Below, one piece after another: positions 8,766 to 17,617 of a DNA stretch of 64,000 nucleotides. Source of the stretch: Armatimonadota bacterium (GTDB lineage: Bacteria > Armatimonadota > UBA5829). Where the stretch lies: the NCBI GenBank assembly GCA_039679645.1, contig JBDKUO010000033.1, positions 1 through 64,000 of the forward strand. Reading direction: 5' to 3'. Both the position numbers and the translations under genes were made by a program. The notes below the pieces were generated by a model. That model searched no databases, was not told the origin of the DNA, and saw nothing but the letters and a program-made list of their open reading frames with translations. How positions within the stretch are numbered: the first letter of the stretch is position 1; every line of letters begins with the position of its first letter.

Positions 8766-9455
8766 CTAGTATTTGTCATCACCTATGCGGGGAAGGTAAC
8801 CCCATAGCCTCTTCGAATCAGCGTTAGCAGTTTTGTAGTTCATACCCTTGACATGACCATCGAAGAAGAGGTAATTGTTTATATCGTTCATGTGCGCGCC
8901 TTTTTGGGATAAAGCGCCGCTTGCCTGAGAACAATATGTCCATGAACCAAAATTATTCTCGAGGCTGCCTTTGATACCATGCACTTCGAGTAGAAGGATA
9001 TAACGAGAGAACATGGGTTTCATCTCGCTAACACTCCAGGGGAGGTAGGCGCCGAATTCAACCGCTTTCTGGTCATTTACAGCATAACTTCTAGCAAGAG
9101 GATTTGAGATGCCGTTCCAGGGAGAGCGAACATAATCTGCGGGGCACTTAAAAACAGCCGGAGTTTTGAGATACTTTAAAATTGCAATATCCCATGTGCA
9201 TGTTCCATTTTGCTGCTGCTGTGGATATATCTTTTTCTCACCTGATTGCAAATTTCGTTCAGCTGCAGGATACCATCCATTATACTCATCCACATACATG
9301 GTATAGGCATTGCCTATCTGCTTGAGATTTGAACTGCAGGCAGTATAGCTCGCCTGCTTCTTGGCGGTTGTAAAAACAGGAAACAGAATAGCAGCCAGAA
9401 TTGCTATAATAGCAATTACAACCAACAACTCTATTAACGTAAACCCTCTTCTCAT
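8766..9455 (-). CDS. Type IV prepilin-like protein with DUF1559-style C-terminus
   Basis: A 229-aa protein starting at the ATG at 9455, which follows a GAGGGGG ribosome binding site; a longer frame upstream lacks such a site. It begins MRRG/FTLIEL, the prepilin peptidase cleavage and methylation motif with the invariant Glu at +5, followed by a 20-residue hydrophobic helix ending LFPVF. The C-terminal part has an H-x10-DGHVKG segment close to the H-x9-DG motif of the DUF1559 pseudopilin-like families common in Planctomycetes and Armatimonadota. It is probably an inner-membrane pseudopilin or a minor surface filament subunit. The pil operon lies 17 kb away. Confidence 0.88.
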   Translation of the reverse strand: MRRGFTLIELLVVIAIIAILAAILFPVFTTAKKQASYTACSSNLKQIGNAYTMYVDEYNGWYPAAERNLQSGEKKIYPQQQQNGTCTWDIAILKYLKTPAVFKCPADYVRSPWNGISNPLARSYAVNDQKAVEFGAYLPWSVSEMKPMFSRYILLLEVHGIKGSLENNFGSWTYCSQASGALSQKGAHMNDINNYLFFDGHVKGMNYKTANADSKRLWGYLPRIGDDKY

Positions 9456-9580
9456 AATTGAAAACCCCCTCAGATCATCGAAATGTGCCCGTCCCTGTTT
9501 AGCCTGCCAGCTACTAGAACCGATTGCAGGAAGCAATAATGTTTGACTATGTTTTTATTGCTGCCCAGAATTACCTATAC

Positions 9581-9613
9581 ACACATTATGTGTTGGTTTC
9601 TACTGTTTGTCAA
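9581..9613 (-). promoter_or_regulatory. Prepilin promoter with palindrome over the -10 box
   Basis: Minus-strand TTGACA (9613-9608), 17-nt spacer, CATAAT (9590-9585). A perfect palindrome, ACACAT-T-ATGTGT (9581-9593), covers the -10 element, which suggests repressor control. The leader to the prepilin ATG is about 120 nt. No convincing gene lies between 9456 and 9914. Confidence 0.55.
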
Positions 9614-9814
9614 GGGCAAGAAGGCCATTTCGCAGTAATTATTTGTATATTAGCTCAGAAACCAAATGCACACTACCTAAAAACAATCATTGTGTATCGA
9701 AAAATGACTTTGCCGGCAAATTTGAACCTTTTGCAACCTGATTTGCCGGGTATGAACCGGTATGGAGAACTTTTACACAGTGTTCTTCGTCATGCTTATG
9801 ACAGGCAAGGAGAA

Positions 9815-9842
9815 TTGACACCTTAACCCGGCGTGGTATAAT
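9815..9842 (+). promoter_or_regulatory. Sigma-70-type promoter for the S41 pair
   Basis: TTGACA (9815-9820), 16-nt spacer, TATAAT (9837-9842), 73 nt before the start codon at 9915. Confidence 0.65.
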
Positions 9843-9914
9843 CAAGGCACGAAATAGTATTAGATTGATTGCGCCGGGGCGTCAATCCCGGTATTTTTTG
9901 TAAATGAGGGAGCT

Positions 9915-11285
9915 ATGCGAACGATTCACAGGATAGGGATAGGCTTGCTCGTAGGGCTGTTTTTCATAGCCGGATACACAGCAAGACTGGGCATCACCGC
10001 TAGAGAAAATGTTGCACTTCTCGAACAAAAGGCGCCTGCGCTGATACCCGGAACGCGTATCGCCGCAGCTAATTTACAAGGCGCAGACATTAACTTCCAG
10101 CCAATACAGACTCTGTATGTAGTGGTGCAAAACCTGCGCGAGCACTATGTCGAGCAGCTTACATCAAAAGAAGAGGGGCTGATGACGTATGATGCAATGC
10201 GTGCTATGCTCTCATCACTTGAAGACCCCAACACAAGGTTTGTGGACCCGACACAGCGAAAGTTGATCTCGGATGCAGAAGAAGGCAAGTTTCATGGAAT
10301 CGGCGCTATGCTTGGCATAAAACGGATCAAGTCCGGCGATCTGACCGAAGAACACCTCATTATAGTTGCTCCGATTGCATCGGGTCCTGCTGCGCAAGCG
10401 GGATTGCAGGCAGGAGACGACATTATTAAGGTAAACGGAAAGATCGTGCTGCCGTTTGACCCATATTTGAGGGCAAACAAATTTATTAAAGATAATAGAA
10501 ACGGCAAAACCGACCGTATTGAACTGCGCAAGCAGCTTGAATCCGAACAGAAACGAATCGATAACGGCATAGCGATAATGGAAGCCCGGGATATGTTGCA
10601 ATCGGAGGACGACAAGCCTGTCGAGCTGGTCGTTATGCGCCAGGGCTCGCCAAAAGAGATGACAATTAAGCTCAAAGAACGCAAATTCACTGTCGCGCCG
10701 GTAGATAGCTCGATAATCGACAACGGTCACCTGGGTTATGTAAAGGTAAATTGCCTTTGTAAGACCACAAGTAATGAGTTTGCCTCCGCAATAACTGATT
10801 TCAAGTCAAAAGAGGTAGGCGGACTGGTGCTGGACCTGCGGGATACAGCAAGCGGTGAGGTTGCCTCGGCTGAAGCGATCGGAAGGCTTCTTGAGCCAGG
10901 AAAAAAACTGGGGGTGCTTGAGAAGTCCAGAGGCAGGAAGTCTGCAATCGATATACCGGAGATGCATAATGCACTGTGGAGCAAGCCTGTTGTGGTATTG
11001 GTAAACGCAGGCACGGCTCGGACTTCGGAGATGTTGGCAGCCTCACTCAAAGAAAATGGTGTGGCGAAACTGGTGGGTGAGAAAACTTACGGCGACAGCG
11101 CATATGTGACGCTTATTGAACAGAAGGATGGCTCCGCCGTCCTTATGACGACGGGTAAGCTACTAACAAGCAAGGGCATAGACTTTACAGGCAAAGGGAT
11201 ATCAGTAGACGTCGCATCCGGCAGTCAAGATGCGCAGTTAAATGAAGCCGTCAAGCTGCTTGCCGGCAGTGGAGACAGGAGTTAG
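9915..11285 (+). CDS. S41 family pseudopeptidase (catalytic Ser and Lys both lost)
   Basis: A 456-aa protein with one N-terminal membrane helix (about 7-22), an S41 N-terminal helical region, a PDZ domain interrupted by an insertion (about 125-260), and a C-terminal S41 core. In active C-terminal processing peptidases the core reads SASASE with the catalytic Ser third, and the Lys of FGKG lies 25 residues later. Here the aligned segments are TARTSE (R369 in place of Ser) and YGDS (D394 in place of Lys), again 25 apart, so the fold is kept but the Ser-Lys dyad is gone. It is followed 4 nt later by an intact paralogue of the same length. A regulatory or adaptor role for that peptidase is inference. 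Confidence 0.85.
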   Translation: MRTIHRIGIGLLVGLFFIAGYTARLGITARENVALLEQKAPALIPGTRIAAANLQGADINFQPIQTLYVVVQNLREHYVEQLTSKEEGLMTYDAMRAMLSSLEDPNTRFVDPTQRKLISDAEEGKFHGIGAMLGIKRIKSGDLTEEHLIIVAPIASGPAAQAGLQAGDDIIKVNGKIVLPFDPYLRANKFIKDNRNGKTDRIELRKQLESEQKRIDNGIAIMEARDMLQSEDDKPVELVVMRQGSPKEMTIKLKERKFTVAPVDSSIIDNGHLGYVKVNCLCKTTSNEFASAITDFKSKEVGGLVLDLRDTASGEVASAEAIGRLLEPGKKLGVLEKSRGRKSAIDIPEMHNALWSKPVVVLVNAGTARTSEMLAASLKENGVAKLVGEKTYGDSAYVTLIEQKDGSAVLMTTGKLLTSKGIDFTGKGISVDVASGSQDAQLNEAVKLLAGSGDRS

Positions 11286-11289
11286 CTTG

Positions 11290-12660
11290 ATGAAAAAAAT
11301 ACAGATCGCGCAGATTGTGCTGATCATATTCCTGCTGTTTATTGCTTTCGGACTGGGTTTTGTGGCGCAGGATGTAAGAGCAAGCGGATTAAACATATCC
11401 AAGCTGGTGGCATCACTCGAACTACTGCCGCAGAGGCTGGAAAATGCAAGAGACGGCGGCAGTACACTTTCCGATTCAAAAGCGCTGCCCCTCATCGACA
11501 CATATTCGTCTGTAATGGACCGGCTCAAAGCCGACTATTACGGCGGAAAGGTCGATGAAAGAGAACTGACATACAGCGCAATCAGGGGAACACTGGTCGC
11601 CCTGGGTGATCCCTTCACGCGGTTTATGGACCCTGACGAATACAAGAGCATGCGCGAAGATAATGAAGGCACATTTACCGGCATAGGCGCGCAGTTGGAC
11701 ACCAATAAAAAGAGCGAAGTCTATATTAAAGAACCCCTTCCAGACACCCCTGCCGAAAGAGCCGGTATCAAAAGCAATGACGTGATCACACATGTTGACG
11801 GCAAATCGATCAAGGGTATGGATATCGAGGATGTTGTTAAGTTGATCCGGGGCAAGGAAGGCACGAAGGTCAAACTTACTATTCGCAGGCCGGGACGCGC
11901 AAAAACGCTTGATTTCGTGATTATGCGGCAAGTGGTCCAATTTCAGAAGGTAAGGTCGAGAATGGTCGATCAGAAGAACGGCATAGGCTATATTCGGCTC
12001 TATCAGTTCAACGAAAAGAGTGACGAGCAGTTCGATAAGGCACTATACGATCTGGAGAAGAAGCATCTCAAGGGGCTGATATTCGATTTGAGAGGAAATC
12101 CTGGCGGCCTGCTGCAGGTCGCAGTAGACATCGGGAGCAGGTTTATCGAGAGTGGGCCGGTAGTAATTATTCAGGAACGCGGCGGGCAGAGAAATCCGCT
12201 GTATGTAGAAGAGGACAAACATAATCATAAGCGCTACCCGCTGGTTGTGCTGGTAGATAAGAGCAGCGCAAGTGCATCCGAGATCGTATCGGGAGCGATA
12301 AAGGACGATAAAGCCGGCACGCTGGTAGGTGTCACTACGTTCGGCAAGGGACGTGTGCAAACTATAATGCCTTTGCAGGATGGCAGCGCAGTTGCGATAA
12401 CTACCGCAAAATATCTTACACCAAATGGGACAGATATCCATAAAAAGGGAATTAAACCGGATATTGTGGTTGAACAACCGGACATTGATGCGGTAATGGA
12501 GAAACTGCCCGAAGCGGAAAGAGAAAACTACGATCCAAGCGATCCAAAATATGATGTGCAGCTTTCCAAAGCCGTCGATGTTCTCAAGGTCAAGCTTGGG
12601 CTTCTGCCGAAAAGCACTCTCGACAAGATGATGAATACAACGGCCAAGTTAAACAAGTAA
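11290..12660 (+). CDS. S41 C-terminal processing peptidase (active)
   Basis: A 456-aa carboxy-terminal processing protease; the start at 11290 is preceded by AGGAG 8 nt upstream. It has one N-terminal membrane anchor, then a PDZ domain (about 125-215, with FTGIGAQL and GIKSNDVITHVDG) and the S41 core with FDLRGNPGG, SSASASE (catalytic Ser about residue 328) and FGKG (general base Lys about 353). Such enzymes cut the C-termini of periplasmic or surface substrates and shape envelope maturation. It overlaps no neighbour but lies 4 nt from its catalytically dead paralogue, so the two are certainly cotranscribed. Confidence 0.92.
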   Translation: MKKIQIAQIVLIIFLLFIAFGLGFVAQDVRASGLNISKLVASLELLPQRLENARDGGSTLSDSKALPLIDTYSSVMDRLKADYYGGKVDERELTYSAIRGTLVALGDPFTRFMDPDEYKSMREDNEGTFTGIGAQLDTNKKSEVYIKEPLPDTPAERAGIKSNDVITHVDGKSIKGMDIEDVVKLIRGKEGTKVKLTIRRPGRAKTLDFVIMRQVVQFQKVRSRMVDQKNGIGYIRLYQFNEKSDEQFDKALYDLEKKHLKGLIFDLRGNPGGLLQVAVDIGSRFIESGPVVIIQERGGQRNPLYVEEDKHNHKRYPLVVLVDKSSASASEIVSGAIKDDKAGTLVGVTTFGKGRVQTIMPLQDGSAVAITTAKYLTPNGTDIHKKGIKPDIVVEQPDIDAVMEKLPEAERENYDPSDPKYDVQLSKAVDVLKVKLGLLPKSTLDKMMNTTAKLNK

Positions 12661-12677
12661 TACACTTTATTCCAGTA

Positions 12678-12713
12678 AATACAGCCCCGGTGAAATATCA
12701 CCGGGGCTGTATT
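12678..12713. terminator. Bidirectional terminator hairpin
   Basis: Perfect 15-bp stem (12678-12692 with 12699-12713), core CAGCCCCGGTG, loop AAATAT. It lies between the convergent S41 and Fn3/OB-fold genes and probably serves both. Confidence 0.8.
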
Positions 12714-12733
12714 GCATTTAGCGGGTAGTGAGC

Positions 12734-15142
12734 CTACTCGACAGCAGGAATATGGGTCCAGTCATCTGTTGAATTGGTAATCAGCTTGTACACATCGTAT
12801 TCACCGGTGGAACTGCCCAGAGGAGCAGATGGATCGATATGCTCAATGGTAAGCACACCCGTAGCCATTATATAGTCGCCGGTAGCAACAGACGCTTCCT
12901 CGTCGCCAACGAGATTGACTCTGACTCCCTTTATAGAATTGCCGGAAGGATCGATGAGTCCTGTCCCGTCGTCTATCTGGCACAACCAGGCGTTCTCGTT
13001 GTAATCATAATAGGAATCCGTGACTTTTCCCCATAATCTCACGCGCGAACCGACATTGCAAGTATACTTTGATGCATAGAGCGGAATTTGATTACAAGTG
13101 CTTCCGCCAATCCACTTCTGAGACATTCCGAGCGGATCAGGCAGCGTAAGCGGTCCTTTTGTTGTAGTCCAATCGTAGGCAAGCAAGGACGCCTCTTTCC
13201 ACACAACCACAAGCGCACCTTTGACCGTTACTCTGTCTCCAACATCAGGCGGCGTGCCTCTGGACGGATCGAATAATACTGCCATACCTGTCGGAGCTAT
13301 ACTTGACAGATGATCATCACACTGTATATATCTTCGCGGATATGAAGTGCTTGTATACGTAACCGATGCTGCTGCGGCAGTAACCAGCGCATTTTGAAAC
13401 TCAGCGCCAGTGCACGCCTCCATCTGCTTTAGATTGCCGATAGTCATGGCAACCGGGGCGCCAAAGGTGACGTCATCAATAGCCACGACATGGTCCTCCG
13501 AATATTTCTGCACAATCTCCAGAAACACAGTCACCATTCCGCCGGAACCTGCAGTAGCCGTGACTCCTCCAGTACACCATTTGTTGTCATTTGTCGGTGA
13601 AAACCCCTTCCACCAGTAAATGCCGTTGTCTGTCGGATCGACGCCGCCGTTGGGGTCTATGCCCAACTTAAACTCAGTGTCGTAGAAGCTTGTGCTGTTG
13701 TTCTGTGTGGCAAAACGAGCGCACAGCGTGCACATCTGGCCGGCGGGCCAATATAGCCTTTGGAAAACACCGCCGTTTTTATACTGCGATGTCGTTTCCG
13801 CACCGATAAAGTATGAGCCATCGTATGCCTTTATATTCGCCGCGGACCACGTCTGTGTACCGGAAACCGGATATGGTCCCACCCGACCGTCGATTGGGGT
13901 ATTGCCGGTAATCGAAGATTGATACAGCACCCATGGAAAAATACCGCTCTCAAAGCTTGCATTTTCAAGAGACGATCTGGGGGCAGGATATGTATGGAAG
14001 GTCTGGTCATCGGAATGAACGGTTGTATATAACAGTTTGCTCGCCCAAACGCGAAAATGATAGTCCGAATCCTCGTCGAGGCCGGTCAGCCGCACTTCAT
14101 GACTAGTGGTGAGTTCGGTATTCAAAACGCTCATACTGCCATAAGCGGGCGTCTTGCCGTATTCGACTTGGGATGTCGTTGCGATGTCGGTATTCCAGGT
14201 TATGATAGTATCAAGCCCTTCAGTAGAGACGGATATGTTGGAAAATCGTATAGGAACATCAAATGTATTGTCACCGGAATCCAGACCGTATGCATTAGGG
14301 GCATCGCTTGTCACCTTGAAATGATAATGACTAGACGGGCTAATATTTTCCAACAAAATGGAATGACTGGTTGTCAGGGCCGCGTCCTGAACATGCTGAC
14401 CATAGTCGGTTGTCAGCCCATAGTCCACACGGGATGTAGATGGAGTGTCTGTCGTCCATTCGATGCGAGCAGTCGTGTCGGGCCGGTTGGGGTCATCACC
14501 CACGTTTGCCGTGGGTCCGCCGGTAATCCCAATGTAGGCCTTTACGCTAACTTTGTCCCATAAAGTCGATATAGTAGCCGCATCCACAAGCTGATTGTTC
14601 TCGATGAACAGCGTATATGTGCCGGGGCCGTTTATAAAAACCGTCGCGGTGCTCCATGGGTCAGGATTACCCCAAGAAATGGACGACCACTGTGAAGCAT
14701 CGTTTCTATCTGATGTGGACAAATCCGCAAGACCTACGCTGACACTGCAGCCGTCGATAAGGGGTCCCCAAGTTGAATAGGCGCCATAGCCTTCCGAATA
14801 TGCTCTGCCGCTTATTGTGACCTCGGCGCCGCCGTAACTCCAAGTGAAAACTTGATACACACCGCCATTTTTTGGAGGACCTGCGGGATATAACGATTGC
14901 AAGCCGCAGACATTACTGCCGTCGGGCGCGCTCGTCGATGAGAAGATATCGAAAACACATGGTGAGCTGCCGATGCATCCCACAACCGGCAACGCGCCGT
15001 TCGTGCTCGCCGCGTATGCCGTCCATCCGGTCAAGCCGGATTCGAAGCTGGGGTTTGTGACAGGATTGTCCACGCAAAAAGCAGGACTCAGGATGACGAA
15101 CGTCAACGCAAGGCTAATAATGAAAACCTTAGTCATTGACAT
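12734..15142 (-). CDS. Secreted multidomain protein (jelly-roll, two Fn3, OB-fold modules)
   Basis: About 802 aa from the ATG at 15142; the alternative ATG at 15136 is equally possible. A signal peptide precedes VDNPVTNPSFESG. Order of modules: a jelly-roll/CBM-like unit opening NPSFESG (about 25-205); two fibronectin-III-like units with RIEWTTD and ITWNTD openings and repeated TTSH blocks (about 205-385); a second jelly-roll opening NASFESG (about 390-570); then two OB-fold-like units, the last with WGKVT, IDDGTG, GVRV and GDYIMATG. The OB-type unit is shared with the next gene. No catalytic motif or C-terminal sorting signal is visible. Probably an extracellular adhesion or carbohydrate-binding protein. 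Confidence 0.8.
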   Translation of the reverse strand: MSMTKVFIISLALTFVILSPAFCVDNPVTNPSFESGLTGWTAYAASTNGALPVVGCIGSSPCVFDIFSSTSAPDGSNVCGLQSLYPAGPPKNGGVYQVFTWSYGGAEVTISGRAYSEGYGAYSTWGPLIDGCSVSVGLADLSTSDRNDASQWSSISWGNPDPWSTATVFINGPGTYTLFIENNQLVDAATISTLWDKVSVKAYIGITGGPTANVGDDPNRPDTTARIEWTTDTPSTSRVDYGLTTDYGQHVQDAALTTSHSILLENISPSSHYHFKVTSDAPNAYGLDSGDNTFDVPIRFSNISVSTEGLDTIITWNTDIATTSQVEYGKTPAYGSMSVLNTELTTSHEVRLTGLDEDSDYHFRVWASKLLYTTVHSDDQTFHTYPAPRSSLENASFESGIFPWVLYQSSITGNTPIDGRVGPYPVSGTQTWSAANIKAYDGSYFIGAETTSQYKNGGVFQRLYWPAGQMCTLCARFATQNNSTSFYDTEFKLGIDPNGGVDPTDNGIYWWKGFSPTNDNKWCTGGVTATAGSGGMVTVFLEIVQKYSEDHVVAIDDVTFGAPVAMTIGNLKQMEACTGAEFQNALVTAAAASVTYTSTSYPRRYIQCDDHLSSIAPTGMAVLFDPSRGTPPDVGDRVTVKGALVVVWKEASLLAYDWTTTKGPLTLPDPLGMSQKWIGGSTCNQIPLYASKYTCNVGSRVRLWGKVTDSYYDYNENAWLCQIDDGTGLIDPSGNSIKGVRVNLVGDEEASVATGDYIMATGVLTIEHIDPSAPLGSSTGEYDVYKLITNSTDDWTHIPAVE

Positions 15143-15211
15143 TGCTCGCCACCGGTCCCCCGTATAAAAGTTTGAGATTAGAAAAACTCCTGCCAAAAAT
15201 ATTGTCTGAAG

Positions 15212-15673
15212 CTATGAGATATCGGACTGCCGCCTTAGTCTGAGATTAGGCTGCACTTTTGTGTCGATCATAACAGTGCTGGAAATACAGATTACCGTCA
15301 CATTGTCTCCAATGCCGGGCAAAACACTAATCGTATTGCCTGTTGCCAGGTTGCTGTAACTGACGCGAACACCCACATTGTCTTTTTCGACGCCGTTGTC
15401 TATGTGTGTTGACCCATCCTTGAGGGCGGAACCGTCATCAATGTAGAAATATTCGTTTGAGGTGTCTACCCAGGTCACTTTGCCCCAGGTCTTGATCAAG
15501 AGGCCGATGTTGTTGGCGCCTGCGCCATTTTGGACGCCGGGAGTGTACGCATTGAGCGCTCCGCCGCCAATGGCCCGATTATTCATTGCAATAGGCTGCA
15601 CTTCATCAGCGCATAGCGCGGCAGAAAGTAGAAAGACCAGGCAAACAGCTACAATCAATGTAAACAGCTTCAT
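15212..15673 (-). CDS. Small secreted OB-fold-like protein
   Basis: A 153-aa protein starting at the ATG at 15673 behind GAGGTGA. Signal peptide about 1-21 (MKLFTLIVAV... to LCAD). The mature part carries WGKVTWVD, FYIDDGS, GVRV and GDNVTVI, the same order as the last module of the protein at 12734-15142, so the two share an OB-fold-like secreted domain of unknown ligand. The genes are collinear and about 70 nt apart, and this one probably leads that pair. A promoter-like TTGTCA-17-TATAAA lies at 15704-15732. Confidence 0.75.
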   Translation of the reverse strand: MKLFTLIVAVCLVFLLSAALCADEVQPIAMNNRAIGGGALNAYTPGVQNGAGANNIGLLIKTWGKVTWVDTSNEYFYIDDGSALKDGSTHIDNGVEKDNVGVRVSYSNLATGNTISVLPGIGDNVTVICISSTVMIDTKVQPNLRLRRQSDIS

Positions 15674-15703
15674 CAGGTCACCTCGATTTTTTACACCTAT
15701 TTG

Positions 15704-15732
15704 TTTATACCTCAAAAACTGCCATTTGACAA
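15704..15732 (-). promoter_or_regulatory. Sigma-70-type promoter for the OB-fold protein
   Basis: Minus-strand TTGTCA (15732-15727), 17-nt spacer, TATAAA (15709-15704), about 30 nt before the ATG at 15673. Confidence 0.5.
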
Positions 15733-15857
15733 GTGCGGCAGGCAAGTTTTAAGACGCTAATTGAACGGTTGTTTTGTTCGTTCAGAATGACTGGCGAAAT
15801 TACAGAGTTTGTTTTCCCATCATGTTTCAGCACTAAACTCATGTAAGCAATAAAAGA

Positions 15858-15892
15858 GGGTGGCTGCCTGGAGAAACTCCATGCAGCCACCC
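15858..15892 (-). terminator. Rho-independent terminator after the 15975 gene
   Basis: Outer stem GGGTGGCTGC (15858-15867) with GCAGCCACCC (15883-15892), inner stem GGAG/CTCC around an AAA loop. On the minus strand it is followed by TCTTTTATTG. A second small hairpin, GGGGG-AAA-CCCCC, lies at 15897-15909. Confidence 0.75.
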
Positions 15893-15974
15893 CTATGGGG
15901 GAAACCCCCTTAAATTCATAGTGGCCGGATTAAATTACTAGTTGAAAACTACTTTACTAATCACCTAAGCTAAA

Positions 15975-16646
15975 TTAGTTCTGAGCCTTGATGACCATTG
16001 CAAGGTTATCGATATTCGTGTAAATGTAATATCCCTTGCCAGGAGTGAGCTGGTCTTCATCAACATACTGGAAGCCAGACAATGTCCAACCAGCACCATT
16101 AAAGCGCTGAATATTGTCACCAAGCCAACCTGCTCCTACAGCAGCATCCCAGCGGAGCATCTGCTTACCGTCTGTGAAATAGATCGGTTCGCCTGTCTCC
16201 TGCTCAATAACAACCGGTGTGTTATACGGCACGCCAATCAGAGACCAACCAGCTTTAGGCAATGATATCCACATATCTGTCTTCAGCCCAGCACTGGGAA
16301 CACCATCAGCGATATAGTCCGAGATAGTGTTTGTACCACTGCCAGCACCGTCATTCCATACCTGATAACCATCACCAAGCAGAATTCCACCGAAAGCGGC
16401 ATCAGGCTGTGACCAGTAATCGTACGTTACCATACCCTTTGTAACAGCATCAAACCTAGACAGAGAAGGACTACCATTCTCGAAGTCAAGGCCATTAAAT
16501 ACGGCACTCGGCTCAGGATTAATAGCAACTACTGGACATGAAACTGTCTCGTATCCGCCGGAATACATATCGAACGTAACGTCTGTGGCGAATGCTGCAC
16601 CTCCGAAGATCAATACACCTGCAAGCACTAAACCTAATGTTCTCAT
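15975..16646 (-). CDS. Secreted protein of unknown function
   Basis: A 223-aa protein from the ATG at 16646, directly behind a strong AAAGGAGG site. Signal peptide MRTLGLVLAG... to AFA/TDV. The mature part has two halves with similar phrases, GWSLIGVPYNTPV then GWTLSGFQYVDE, and ends GKGYYIYTN, the pattern of short GW-LIG-P beta repeats seen in many secreted proteins. It has no catalytic motif and no sorting tail. An in-frame ATG 48 nt upstream (16694) also has a good site, so a longer form is possible. Aromatic and Gly rich; probably a surface or matrix protein. Confidence 0.7.
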   Translation of the reverse strand: MRTLGLVLAGVLIFGGAAFATDVTFDMYSGGYETVSCPVVAINPEPSAVFNGLDFENGSPSLSRFDAVTKGMVTYDYWSQPDAAFGGILLGDGYQVWNDGAGSGTNTISDYIADGVPSAGLKTDMWISLPKAGWSLIGVPYNTPVVIEQETGEPIYFTDGKQMLRWDAAVGAGWLGDNIQRFNGAGWTLSGFQYVDEDQLTPGKGYYIYTNIDNLAMVIKAQN

Positions 16647-16759
16647 CTTTTCACCTCCTTTCAATATGTTGAGTTTTGAATTAAGAGTAAACATAACTAT
16701 CCACCTCCCCCTTTCAGATTGATTAAACTGAGTCAATCTTTCCAGACCTCCCCGCCTGC

Positions 16760-16788
16760 AATATAGCATGCGCTCTAAGGCCTGTCAA
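16760..16788 (-). promoter_or_regulatory. Sigma-70-type promoter for the 15975 gene
   Basis: Minus-strand TTGACA (16788-16783), 17-nt spacer, TATATT (16765-16760). Consensus -35 and near-consensus -10. Confidence 0.65.
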
Positions 16789-16942
16789 CCTGGTAATATT
16801 ACTGGATAAGTGCGAGTCTCAAAACATGTTTTCCCAGATGGGTTTCGATGAAAACCACCGAAGATAATTCTTGATAGTGGCCCTGCTATTTAGTTAGCAG
16901 CGGCTCTTGTTGCTCATTAATATCCCTTTTGAAGGGGAAGAC

Positions 16943-16968
16943 TGCCGCCGGCCGTTTGACCGGCGGCA
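16943..16968 (-). terminator. Hairpin downstream of the PEP-CTERM gene
   Basis: 9-bp stem TGCCGCCGG (16943-16951) with CCGGCGGCA (16960-16968), loop of 8. It lies 35 nt after the PEP-CTERM stop on the minus strand. Confidence 0.6.
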
Positions 16969-17002
16969 TAATTGGTGCACCAAGAATTTACTTGGCTAGT
17001 GT

Positions 17003-17617
17003 TTACTTTCTGCGGCGAATGCCGAAACCAACGAGACCTACAAGTCCACTCATCATAGCGAGCATGCTGCCCGGCTCAGGAACATCAGGTATACCCTGAG
17101 TCAATGTCCAATTGTCGCCACTCTGGAATTTTGAACCAAATGTCGAAGTAGCCCAGCTAGACTCCGTAGTTGCGAACTTGCCTGAATCAAGCGCTTCTGC
17201 CTTGACTTTACCATCAACTACCGTCTGGATACCCTTATAGAGATACCATGTTCCACCAGCAAGCTTGCTTGCTGTAGTGGTCGAGAAGAACCTCAGATAA
17301 ATGTCGCCTGTATAGCCACCACGACCGACAACTGTGCCGTACCAAGCCACCGGTGATGTGGTGAACTTCAGTGTATGACCAAGAGTTCCATTGACTGGAT
17401 CATTGTTCGAGAACACTGCGTAGGTGGCCTCTGCACTGACTGCTGCTCCAAGTGGAGTAAAAGCTGCCGTTGCCTCAGATCCTCCAAGTGAGCCGGCAAC
17501 GCTAGAAGCACCGCCAGTTGCATTTGCGCCCTGCGCCCTAATAAGGTAAGCATTAGCGCTTGCAGCAAACACCATCACCATCATTGCAACGATTGCCAAA
17601 ACCATAATTTTTTTCAT
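17003..17617 (-). CDS. PEP-CTERM sorting domain protein
   Basis: A 204-aa exported protein from the ATG at 17617, behind AGGAGG. An N-terminal signal peptide (MKKIMVLAIV... to SANA/YL) and a C-terminal tripartite tail, VPEPGS then a hydrophobic helix (MLAMMSGLVGLVGFG) then IRRRK, form the classic PEP-CTERM signal recognised by exosortase, which cuts and anchors such proteins to the surface or matrix. The mature part is Ser/Thr/Ala/Gly rich with no enzymatic motif. No exosortase is in this window. It has a perfect sigma-54 promoter at 17751-17768, in line with the known RpoN/PrsR control of PEP-CTERM genes in other bacteria. Confidence 0.93.
   Translation of the reverse strand: MKKIMVLAIVAMMVMVFAASANAYLIRAQGANATGGASSVAGSLGGSEATAAFTPLGAAVSAEATYAVFSNNDPVNGTLGHTLKFTTSPVAWYGTVVGRGGYTGDIYLRFFSTTTASKLAGGTWYLYKGIQTVVDGKVKAEALDSGKFATTESSWATSTFGSKFQSGDNWTLTQGIPDVPEPGSMLAMMSGLVGLVGFGIRRRK

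Noticed and set aside
9524-9826. 100-codon open frame on the plus strand
   Set aside because: It overlaps the predicted prepilin promoter and reaches the S41 promoter, has no recognisable domain, and its composition resembles noncoding DNA.
16741-16800. Sigma-54 promoter before the 15975 gene
   Set aside because: Only a TTGC-like half matches; the GG of the -24 element is absent, and a clear sigma-70 promoter covers the same bases.
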